Assembly: GCA_021234535.1 (NCBI GenBank)
Contig: CM037843.1
Location: forward strand, 18,445,911 to 18,509,910
DNA from: Stichopus chloronotus
Lineage: Eukaryota > Echinodermata > Holothuroidea > Aspidochirotida > Stichopodidae
DNA length: 64,000 bases
Direction of reading: 5' to 3'
The notes under the pieces were generated by a model. It was not told the origin of the DNA and ran no database searches. It saw only the letters and a program-made list of their open reading frames with translations. A program made the position numbers and the translations under genes. Below are positions 36,661 through 48,000 of this stretch, piece after piece (position 1 is the stretch's first letter; every line of letters begins with the position of its first letter).

Positions 36661-37912
36661 TATTCAAATCGTGGTACGATCATTGTCTAGCGAATTCAGT
36701 GGGTTTTCGTTATTTTGTCATTACCTCGATCCCAATGATTTTGGTTTTAACTATTATTTATTTGTCGATATTGGACGGTATTCCTTTTACATTGAAGTCA
36801 CATTTTCTTCTTTGTAACTAGAGCAAATTTCGAGTGCTCTTATTTTTAAACTGATAGATCGAAAGGTCATTATAATACTGGTAATGACCTAGTATTGTAG
36901 TCAGTATGCACAGAATTAATCGAGGGGGTTTGAACCATCGAACCAAACTCTAACAATATTGCTACAAAAATGTGCTTTTACCGTTTTTTGAAATAAGCAT
37001 GAAGATTAAACGGTTTAGCGGTCAGCACTTTTTCGATTTTCTTGACGGTTTTTCAACAATACCGGTAAGACGTTACGTCGTGTTTGCGTCTGGATTTTTT
37101 CTTGGACTGTCGACTTTATTCATTATAAGATAATCGACAAAAGACAATCAATGAATTGATCGAACATCCTATCAGATTTTACTCATATAGTCAACATAAA
37201 ATAGCAAAATGATAAACTGGCCTGGACTTCCATCAAAAGTTGATAAGAAGACACATCTTAAGAATAATTTGTTTTTGAATACTTTCCTCGTTTATGTTTT
37301 GGTTGTTGGGGTTTTCGAGCAGGACAACAAGATTCATCTTGAATGCTTTTAACCCTGCTATCATCGCCGAAGCTCAGCACCAACTATCTCAGTTCATATT
37401 TTTTCTTTTTTGTCATTTGGGTTTGGTCTTTTTGTTTTTCGTTACATCCATCAAAAGTAGATTCCTGTTACTGGTCACCCCGATAGAGCAACTTAATGAC
37501 GGATATTCATTAAACATATTGAACATGAAATGAATCACGGAATCAATTATTTTGCCAAGACAGAGATGATTTACATTGGTGGAATAATTACCGCTTGTGT
37601 CACATAAAGTTTTGATTGCTTTTTCGACCTCGATATCACGTGACTTCAATAGAACTCCATCAGCAAGGAAGACAATTGATCAATGCCATCTTCGTCTTTG
37701 TCAAATTTTCCTTTTTGGGGAAAAGCAAGAACTTAATTCCACATGGACATATTAAATATTAATGAGGTGGGAGATAATCTGCTTCAGACCTGATTAATGC
37801 TTGTTTGTAAGAGTACTTTTGCGTTAAAGTACAAAAACGAAAATATCTTTAAGTGAAGGTCAATTGATCTACGCTTAGAAGTAAACAATTGTAACTTTCC
37901 GCAACTTGAAAC

Positions 37913-38261
37913 ATGGAAATTTCCTATCCGTATCACCACATGGAGATAAACGCGTCAATTCGACGGGTACACGAGTCGTCCTCTCAACCAATTCTAGCGC
38001 CTTACGGAAGACCTGCAACCACCCTTTCACTGCCCTGTTTGACACTTCAACGAGGATGGAGGGCCGCCCTGGAGGACCGGGGATGGGTCCAAGGCCCGTT
38101 GTCTCTATCTTTGGGACCTTTCGGCTGCAAAAAGATAGGGATAAACATCGAGGAAGGGCTCGAAAGGGCCAAGGACGAGGGTGAACAGAAACTCAAATTT
38201 GGTGTTGATAGCATACTCTCCTCTGAGTTTGGGAATCAAAGACGAAAATTGTCGAGCGGGG
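37913..38261 (+). CDS. Homeobox-type gene, N-terminal exon with eh1-like motif (HLX/DBX class)
   Basis: ATG at 37913 has a good context (AAACATGG). The frame runs 116 codons and one base to a strong donor GTAAGT at 38262. The exon is GC-rich against AT-rich flanks. Near the end (about residues 93-107) it reads KLKFGVDSILSSEFG, very close to the eh1-type Groucho-recruiting motif before the homeodomain in HLX/H2.0 (LKFGIDRILSAEF by memory) and similar to DBX (LKFGVNAILSS). The upstream part has a hydrophobic/Pro stretch (APYGRPATTLSLP). I searched downstream for the WFQNRRMKW region and found none, so the homeobox is probably beyond a long intron, or this is a lost or decayed first exon. Assignment to HLX over DBX rests on Asp and SEF. 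Confidence 0.6.
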
Positions 38262-38342
38262 GTAAGTTAATAAAATAGAACAAATTATTCTAAACTTCAG
38301 AAGAGTATTGTCCATCTTGTTCATGAAAATATTTCTTTTAAG

Positions 38343-38800
38343 ACTTTAGCTCCCTTATTTTCTATAGGGCATGTATTGTTAAATTGAAATGATGGGAAAA
38401 ACAGACTGTTGTTTCGACGTAATTTTCACCCAGAAGGAGATTGTCAGCAATAGTATATATATACGGAGTTCAGTGTCAAACTTCTCCTACCGAAAACTAC
38501 TTTGTGTTAATCACAGCTTAAACTTATCAGTGACATATTTTTAATGAAGAGAAATATTATTCTTAACAGATATTAGTTCCTTTATACGACCAATATTGGT
38601 AAATTGAACTGACTTGAAAGTGAGGGTGTTTTACAAGGTAAATTTCTTCAAAGGGCGAATGTCAGCAATTGTATATATATGTAAGGAGTACAGTGTAAAA
38701 CTTTTCCTGACGAAAACCACATTGTGTTATTCATGGCTAAAAATGATCAGTAACGTCTTTTTTTTTTAACGAAGAGGAACATTATTCTCAATGACATATA
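38343..38800. repeat. Two diverged tandem copies, period ~218 bp
   Basis: GTCAGCAATAGTATATATAT at 38443 returns as GTCAGCAATTGTATATATAT at 38661. The match extends before and after (CAGTGTCAAACTTCTCCT against CAGTGTAAAACTTTTCCT; GAAAACTAC against GAAAACCAC), with roughly three quarters identity. It lies just after the donor of the homeobox-type exon. Confidence 0.75.
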
Positions 38801-41800
38801 TTAATCATGTTGATATTATTTCCAGTGCACACATGTATCTTGTCAGAAGATAAAAAGAAAAAAGATGGTCAAGTAAAACCACAGAATAGTAATTTTCTAT
38901 AACAGTAATTAATGTGAAAATTAAAGCATTTTACCTTCAATGTAAGTTGGCACATTTGCAATCAACTCGATATAATTTCACAATTAGATTTCAACTGCAA
39001 CCTTCTAAATATGTATATCTCATTTTCATGATAGTCGTAGATCAACGCACGATACTTATTGTAATTATTCATGGACACATTAAGCAACGGAACAACGCAA
39101 GGGCCTTTCACATTTAAGTAGTTGTTGTATACACACATTTGCCACTTGCTTAAATGATGTAATCAACTACTAATTTCTTTAAGAAGTGTCAAAACGGCCT
39201 TTACGGTATGAAATAAATCTTGTATTCTTGAATACGATTGGTAATAAAACTATGAAAGTCAAAAATGTATTATGTTAACATAACGTAAAGTTATATTCAT
39301 AAAACAATGAGGATTATTTTTCGACGTTAACCTTTGGAGATAAAAGTTCCAAGTATTAAATTTCCACATAATCGCTAAATAAAACGGATAGTTGATAAAG
39401 ATATAAGAGAACAACTCCACGAAGTCATACATATATGAGTAATAAAATGTATTAATTTGTAGTCGAAGGGAACTAGGAGTTAAAAATGAATACTGATCAC
39501 CAAATCTAAAGTTTTGTGTAAAGACTTATCAAAGATACTGACAAAATGTGATGTTGTGAGTTTATTCATGAGTGCGAAATAAACTCCATCACGAAAGTCA
39601 TATAATTAACATGCAAAGGTAAAAAAGAGTTTCTTTATAGAAGACTGCTTCAGTCAATATTTAAAAAAAAAACTACTGCACACAATATTCTTCTTTCTTT
39701 AAATTTCTTCTTACTTTGAATACATCTTCTATTCTAAAAGATCACGTTATGCAATATTTTCCAATGAAAAAACTGACTCTCAATGGTAAAAATTTGGTAC
39801 ACGATACTGTAACATACTGTTTACTCTTTCACTCTTTTACGTGATGCAATCACATCCCGATATTAATTTACTAAACATATATATTTTTATCTATATTCTC
39901 TATACGAAATGCCAGTATTGTTAGCACATAGTTACAGGTAGTATGACTCTAAGTTTGGCTGTATAAGCCTACAATATTTATTACTATTCAGACTTTTCAG
40001 TAGTTACACAAGTCAGGGAATGTACAACGAGCGATGGTTCCGTAGAGGGTATGTTTATACCTGTAATCATGATATGAAACAACGCTTACAGGTTATATAT
40101 ATAATAACTATACAGCATATATACAGCATATATTCTCTATATGAAATGCCAGTATTGTTAGCACATAGTTACAGGTAGTATGACGCTAAGTTTGGCTGTA
40201 TAAGCCTACAATATTTATTACTATTCAGACTTTTCAGCATTCACACAAGTCAGGGAATGTACAACGAGCGATGGTTCCGTAGAGGGTATGTTTGTACTTT
40301 GTTCATTGTTGTAACCAAATGCCATATATTGTACCAATGACTGCAAGGCTTATTGAAATCTGTATGCGCCTATATATACACATGATTTCTGTTTGCTCAA
40401 AGAAAGCAGTTGCCTCTTAGATATCTTAATTTTCAGTTCTTGACCAACAAAAACGTGAAAGCTTTAACGTACTCAAAATTTTCTTTTAAAACATTGTAGC
40501 AGTGTAGTTAAAACTAGTGGTTCATGGACGTATCGACGATGGGGGGGGGGGGGGGGGGGAGGAGACAGAGAAATAAAAAAGAAAAAGAAGAACAAAAAAA
40601 AAGGAAGAAAAAAGAACAGAACAGAATGGCGCTGCAAAGTATTCTCTCTATCTGATGTACATCTGGTTGTATGTATCTTTGAGATTGAGAGAAGAAATAT
40701 TACACCTGAGGAAACTGAGATGAGCTCAACATAAATCAGTGATAAAACTATAATCAAAGCGGAATATAACGATCAAGGTAATACATATAATATAAATATG
40801 ATGGTTCATAAACATAACAAAATTATGAACTCAATGATTGTGTAAGGAAAAGTATCATGAAAAGTACTAAATCACTGCAAGATATCATTTCCTTATTACT
40901 TACTAATATTATGTCATATGTTTTCTTAGCTTATCAACTAGAGACCCCAAATCACTCTTTTACTAGATCACGAAAGGTTCAAATTGTGGTTTGTCATTGT
41001 CACATGTAGTCCAGTTTGGTTTCTCTCTTCCTTTGAAGAACTTCCCTTATAGTTTACAGTGAAATAGATATAGATATAAGGTTCGGGGTCACGCATAACT
41101 ATTCCAAACACTTTGATAGTGTTAGTCTGTTACGATTTGTGGATGTTAAATTGAATAAAAAGGGAAAAAAAAGATCTTTACGACAAGGGGCACACCTCAT
41201 AATTTCAGATATAATTGTGTAGGTGATGCAGTTAGTAACGCTCTTTAGAATCACTTAACGCCACGGTCATTTACAAGTGGTGTTCAATTTCCCATCAAGT
41301 ACTATCGGGTTGGATGAGGCTTAAGGAAGGCTGCTCTCATCGCCTCGAAATAATTGGGACGCCGCAAGAACCGCAGAAAATTGCATCAAGATGAGAAAAA
41401 AAAAAAAAAAAAGACGTAGGGAAAACAAACCAACGGTGATTTTAGTGACCTATGATCAGGGAATACGGCGAAGATATAATATAAAGTGTGGAAAATACTA
41501 TCACACCCTCCCCCCCCCCCGTACACAGTCACAAAATGACGACAAAACAAATAAAGAATCAAATCAAATCAAATAAATAATGAGTAAATAAATAAACAAT
41601 ACATAAAATAATGAATACGAGTAAATATTGGAACAAACATCAATCGTAATTGTATGTATAGTTTTTAGTAGTGAACAATTCAATTGTTCCCAGGACATGT
41701 ATAGGTTAGTGTTTTAACAGTTATTAGTTTGAGGTGGTTTTGTGTTGAGGTGTTTCCATTATTTGCTATTTATTCTGTGATAAAGAGGGGTATATGCTTC

Positions 41801-41900
41801 GAAATCACCTTTGAGTGACTAAGAAAAATATAGCGATCAATCTAACTTACCCAGTAATGTCATTAAAACATGACATGTGCATTAATAATTGATGGGACTG
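38800..41900. other. No gene seen except duplicated segment
   Basis: AT-rich DNA. It contains the 237-bp-period duplication at 39890-40295, a 19-bp G run (40541-40559) and an 11-bp C run (41510-41520). The 40473-40757 and 41391-41576 open frames are low-complexity products of these runs. Confidence 0.55.
39890..40295. repeat. Recent direct duplication, period 237 bp
   Basis: Copy 1 (about 39890-40053) and copy 2 (about 40127-40290) are almost identical over about 160 bp, from ATATTCTCTATA through GTAGAGGGTATGTTT, and are separated by a 74-bp TA-rich spacer. Each copy ends in an AG/48 nt/GT block that could be a mini-exon. Confidence 0.9.
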
Positions 41901-41926
41901 CTACACCCAAGAAAAGCAATAGACGC

Positions 41927-42095
41927 TACACTGTAAAAATGTCTGTAAATTTACAGAAAATCAAACAAAGAAACAAATACGAATTACAGAAATTGTCTGG
42001 AAACTAATTACCAGAAATTTCTGTAATCCTTTTGGTATTTCTTTATTTTATTTGCTGTAAATTAACATGTTACAATTTACATTTTCACCAGTGTA
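41927..42095. mobile_element. Small foldback element (MITE), ACTGTAAAAATG type
   Basis: Starts TACACTGTAAAAATGTCTGT and ends with the reverse complement of a similar sequence (CATTTTCACCAGTGTA). Internal stretches (TTTACAGAAAAT, TTACAGAAATT, AGAAATTTCTGTAA) pair across the centre. About 169 bp, no coding capacity. Similar ACTGTAAAAA foldbacks are common in animal genomes. Confidence 0.7.
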
Positions 42096-42099
42096 TCAA

Positions 42100-45000
42100 T
42101 GGTATCACTTCCTGTAATGACATAGCAAAAGTATAGAGAGCGTGGGGGTCAAACCTCGTTTTTTTTTCTCTTTTAATTAATTGTAAGACCGAATTTGAAT
42201 CTGAATCATTTCTATCAAATGTCATGTAAGTTCCTATGCTCCCTCACCTACAAAGAAGGCCTTTCCGTTTACACCACTGTTGAAAAGTATAAACTACACT
42301 AAAAACTTCATTGTAACATACCATTCACCAAAAAGCACGTGTTCGCTGTGAATGAGGCAACAACAGATTTGTGTCTATTACGGTTACCGTAAAGATACAC
42401 ATTTGTTTTTGCAATGAGGTATGCTATATGGCTGCTTATCAGTAGAAGTAACTTTATGTTCGAGTTACATGGACGGGTGTCTATTTAGGTAGCATAGGGG
42501 GGATTGGTCATTTGAAGCTGTCAAGTTGGGGTACAATCATCAGTACTTAAAAAAAAAGTCAAGTGGTGACGCAATCCATTTGAAATCTGTTGTATAGTCA
42601 GTGATGAAAATAAAAGGAACAGGAAAAAGAAAAACATTTGTATGTGCACTAAGTTGTTAGGCGTGAGCACATGACTCTATGTTACATTTGTACTACATAT
42701 ACATCTAAACGAATTTAAAGCAATCAAGTATACTGCTCTGCAGGGAGAGGTAAAGCAATATATCAAAGTCAATGGATAAAAACGTATCATTTTGTGTTAC
42801 GTGCTAAACTTCGGAGACCAGTGGAGTACTTTTCTGGATGTATAATATACATGCACAATGAGACGTATAGGTGGACGGTTACTTGTTTGGAAGGATTTAA
42901 CATATTTATTGTTTATAGAAACAGATCAAATGGCGGACATTTTGCTACAAAAAGGTATTAAAGGTCGACACAAACACACACAATAAAGAATCATTTAGAT
43001 CTGTCTTAACCACATGTGGGTTTCCTTCTTCAGCAAACATTACAATTTAAATACCCCTGCTTACATTTTGGTGTAAAATACATTTTCCCCATTAAAATGA
43101 ACTATTGTATTTGTATAATTTTTTTTGTAAAACAATAGTTATACCCACAGATTGATAGATTATTCAAAATGAGACATGATAGTAGTTTTCTCGCGGAAGG
43201 AAATTAAGTTACCGTATATTTGTTGCTCAAGAATAATTTCTTCACCCAAACTTTCAAAAATGAAAACGCTCCATCTTCCGTAACTCATTGTATTCCATGA
43301 TGATTTAAGGAGATGAAGCTATGGCTAATATCGGTGAGACCGAATGGTTCAACGATAATTAAAGGCTATTTTGTTTAAAGGAAAGGTTGGTCTGTATTTG
43401 AGTCCAATATTTAGCTTAAAGTCAGTTGTTACTCATAATCTTAGCAGGATACTTGTTTATGACTCATTTGGAGGAAGACTTATCCAAAAAAGTTACCTAA
43501 AAGTCCTCCTCTCATCCTCCGATGCCTCTTTTTTTAAGTGTTGGGCCCCATTATTTTCGAAACGTTTTTATTTCTCGCCGCTAGCTGCATGTCACAGCAA
43601 ACGAGGTGTCACACCAGACAAACACACACACACACACAAAAAAAGATATGTGTATATATATATATACATATATATATGTAGGTTTTAGGAATCAGGTGAA
43701 GCAAAGGAATCAGGTGAAGTCGGAACTAGTACATTTTATTTAGCAGTGGAGTGACACGCACCCAAACAAACAATTAATTAGTGCAAACCGACCGGTAAGT
43801 TGTCACGGTGGTTACAAGTGCATGCAACACGTACAAGCTGACAAGCAAGGAGACTTCATACGTCTGGAGGCGCATAATATAAGATACCCCTTCGATACTA
43901 GGACGTGGGCAAATGCGATATGACACGACAGACATTAAATCGTCATTAAGTACAAATTAAATTAAAGAGCAACATATTACGTAGAGATAAGTTTTTGTAT
44001 GCATGGTCTTATACTCTCTTCATGTAAATTAAGGCAAGTTCTGATAAGGTACTTAGAACAGAACGCCAAGTGTTACCGAGTTACGCAAGGGGCCCTTGTA
44101 TTTGAACAGTGCCTGCAGTTAATTTATAATATACAGTACACACGCGGGAACTCTCAAGTTTTTCCCAGTCACCAAGTTCTGAAATATTTTTTGCGTAAAT
44201 GTTTCAATTTTTGTGTGCCAAATATGTTATACAAAGTTAAGACTTGCGTCATATTTTTAATTTTCTAATTGATATGTTGGATTCTAAGCACTCCATTGAA
44301 ATATAAGGAAAAATAAACCTACTTTCAAGAGAATGTTAATATACAGAAACAGAAAGGTTACAGGTTTCCACGTTCGGGAGCTGCATTAAGGTTGATGGAA
44401 AATCTCTCCCCAGTACAGTATGTCTCTATGTCGTGCATTTTTACGACAGGTACCTCAAATAACATCTTCTCAAGGACAATCCTAATTGGACGTTATCTAA
44501 TAGTTATCGTCGTCATCCCACTGTCATCTTCAAGACAATTAAATCATTCCTCCCGTCGATTTGTTCTTTTTCAAATATAACTATCTTTTGAAATGACCGA
44601 ACCTTTTTAAAAACATTAAGAACGGATAAAACAAACAAGGTTGATGTTAATTTGGTAAAACTCCGCAGATGTCTCCAAAAAGTTGATCGGCCAATGAAAC
44701 TTCATCCATCCTCTCACATAAATTTGATTAATTTTAAAATAACGAGAGGAATAAACGTGAAGCTTATATCATTTACTCTTATAAGCAAAATCCTAGTTAA
44801 CCTGTCGACTTGGGCAAGTATCAAAATGATACTTGAAGAGTGACAAGATAAACAACAAAAAGAAATAAAATGCAAAGAAAGAAATTCAAATAAAAGAGAA
44901 ACGTTGAATGCGAAATTAGCTGATACACATGTGCATGCTATTGGCGATGAAATACTGACAGAGTGCTCGACATGGGTGAGGTTTATTCCAAAGCCTGAAC

Positions 45001-48000
45001 CAAGAAACAGGCCTTTGGGTGCCTTGCATCTACAAAAGTATCAATTGTTATCCTCTGCAGGATTAATTTAAACAAGATATCCTGCCATTTAATGCATTTT
45101 TAGTTAAAGATAAATATAATGTGATAAATCTGGTGGGAACGAAATGCTGCTACAATTTTGCTATCATTTTACAAAACGAGATACATAAAAATTAAAGCAA
45201 AGTAGGACAAGAATTCTATATTTGTCTATTTCAGCAATTAATTTCAAATACGTGTTCGTATTTCGAACGACATTTAGTTCTACTGTTATTTTCAGTTCCT
45301 TGGTGTGGATTTTTTTTTTCAATTATTCGAGGTTTCTAGATTCTACATAAATAAAAAAAAAATAAATGTCTCAAATTTCACCGTAAGAACGGATGTTAGA
45401 AGAATGAACGGCATTTACTAATCAGTGCATTTTGCCTTAAAGCTGGATTACGAGTTGTAATGGAAATCGCCTGCAGGTCATCTACCTTTGTTCTTCGTCA
45501 ATGTTTCAGGGAAGAAAAAGTAGGGAAAAAACTCACCTGTCACAAAATCAGAAACCTATGCACTCATCTTCCAGATATTTGAATGTGAACATTGTCTCGA
45601 CTTTTTTTGTTTGTAACATTCAAACTCTCTAAGAATGTATAGCAATCGATCACCGTTACTTAAATCAGACAGACGGCGAATGGGTGGATATGAGTATTCA
45701 TGTATGCAAAAAAGGCTTTTTTATCGTGACTATGGCATGTTCTGCAAAATTTGATTTTTAGTGACAAATATTCAACTCATATTCCATCTTTAAATCAGCC
45801 GTGCGATTTTTAACATCATGCATTCGCAAAAGTGGTGAGTATGTTTCCATTGTCTTGACGTCATCAAATATTCAACGATTTATTGGACGATTATATTTAA
45901 CAAAGGCACCGTGCATCACTGAAACAAATACAAAATGTTACTACAGAGAATTTACAAGGTGCACAAGGAAAATAGGAAATATGAACAACTTGCATTGACA
46001 CGGGAATAACGTGGAATAAAGCAATAGATTAACCGTTAAATAGATGTATACATATACATAAAAACCAAGAAGACCCCCCCAAAAAGCACACACATTCACT
46101 ACCTTTGTCTGTTATGGCATACGTCACGTCGTGGCTCGAGATGGGTATTAATGTTGATATCAATTCGAGTTAATATATTGTTTTTATGTCAGCGTATAAT
46201 TAACGTAAATATACATGATCTCAGAGCAATGGAAAACGCAGATTGGAATCAATTTCACCATATTTTATGGAGTGAATACTAGCTCGATTGAAATTATTAC
46301 TCACATAATTATGTTAATGCAAACCAACTATGAATAACGATTTGTGCTTTATAATTCGATTAACATATACTCGGACAAGGATAATTTTGGAGTAAATATT
46401 TGTAATTTGCCCACATGCGTCACATCAGCCAACCGCTGCCCTATAGTAAGGTACGTTCTGAATGGCGGGGAATCGTATACAATCAACTCAATCAGTTTTC
46501 AAGTGTCTGCTGGTGCAACTGCCATTTAGCCCAATTGATATATCTACTCTCTACTGCAGTACGCGGTGCAGGTTAATGTAGTGAAGTCAGTGGACCTATG
46601 GCCGTGTAGTGTACGGTACTTACAACGGCCTATGATCGCATGTATCGGAGTCTTCCAAGGCAATTCCACGGTTGCAAAGTCTAAGTCCAAATCCCCCTCG
46701 CACATACGCTGTTTCAAAATGTGTCGTGGGTAAATAAATCTAATGCTATGGTTGATATCTCTTTAAAATCATAAAGACCAAAAACAAAAGGCGTGCAAAA
46801 GCCGGGCATGCTGTGATAACTGTTCTTTTTATTGTTTTGATTTGCTTATTCATGATATTGCTTTTTATTTCATAATTACTGGATTTGCAAACTCCTGAAA
46901 TTCAATGAGATATTACACCTCCTCCCCTACGCAATCACTAAAGAAAAAGAATTGTCTCTGCCTTGAAATACCAATCGGAGAATAAAATTTAGGTTCCTCT
47001 TTCTTTCGATCATCCCTCTACTCCACCCCCTCCTCCCTACACGTTCGTAGCTCCTACCACATACGCAACTTGCTAACCGCCTCATGTAAGAAACTCAAGT
47101 CACCTTCTACGTCACAATTTCTAATTTAACGATAACGTCAAAACTTTTGTCGTTGTGGTTGTTCTAACAAGACTTATCAGTAATCACTGAGTAATTACCT
47201 ATTATTTCAATTTTATTACTAGTTTATTTTTACGAATTTTTAAAGACAAATGTAGACCTAATATTGCATGTCGTACCAAGATCATTTCACACAACTGGGA
47301 CATGTGGTCAATGTAACAATAACTGTACCTACGACACTGTAGTAACTACATGCGAATATGCTTGGACAAGTCTAGCATCTTTCAAGCCTTTTCTAAAAGC
47401 GGAAGTGTATCTAGTCGTTTGATACACACATCCTGCGCTGTCACGTGGTATGGTTTTGCAAACAATCCATGAAACTTTTTTTTTACCATAATATATCACG
47501 TTTTTACTCTGTGGATGACACTTCAATAGTCCCAGTCAAATACACGATGATAAATCAAGGTTTTCCCTATTCTGTGTGGAGAATCGTAAATTTATCCCGC
47601 TGAGAAAACAAATAACTCTTCACATTTCGTACAGTATTTAGCTGTGATCACTTTCTACCTGGACTGACCATTGCAAAAACAAAACCCGATGAACCGTACC
47701 ACGCATGGTGTTAATTAAACCAACTCTCCAATTAATGTCTACGTATGACATTTTCTCTGCATGGAACTGAGATTACAACAGATACTTTAAACTCACAAAA
47801 TGTGTTCTCTTTTCTGTTCATCACTCATGCGCAGACCTAACAGCATGGTCTGCATGTATGATTATCTGTGGCACATCACCGCCGGGGCGTCCCTCCCTTG
47901 GTAAAAAGTGCAGGTGTGCTGCTCAGTAAAAACATATCTATTTCCACCACAGAGAATGATGTGGAGGGGGGGGGGGGAGGGTAGTGGGTGGGGGAACCTT

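Noticed and set aside
37906..38184. 92-codon frame overlapping the homeobox-type exon
   Set aside because: The other frame contains the eh1-like motif and ends at a strong donor; this one is a Gly/Arg-rich out-of-frame product of GC-rich DNA.
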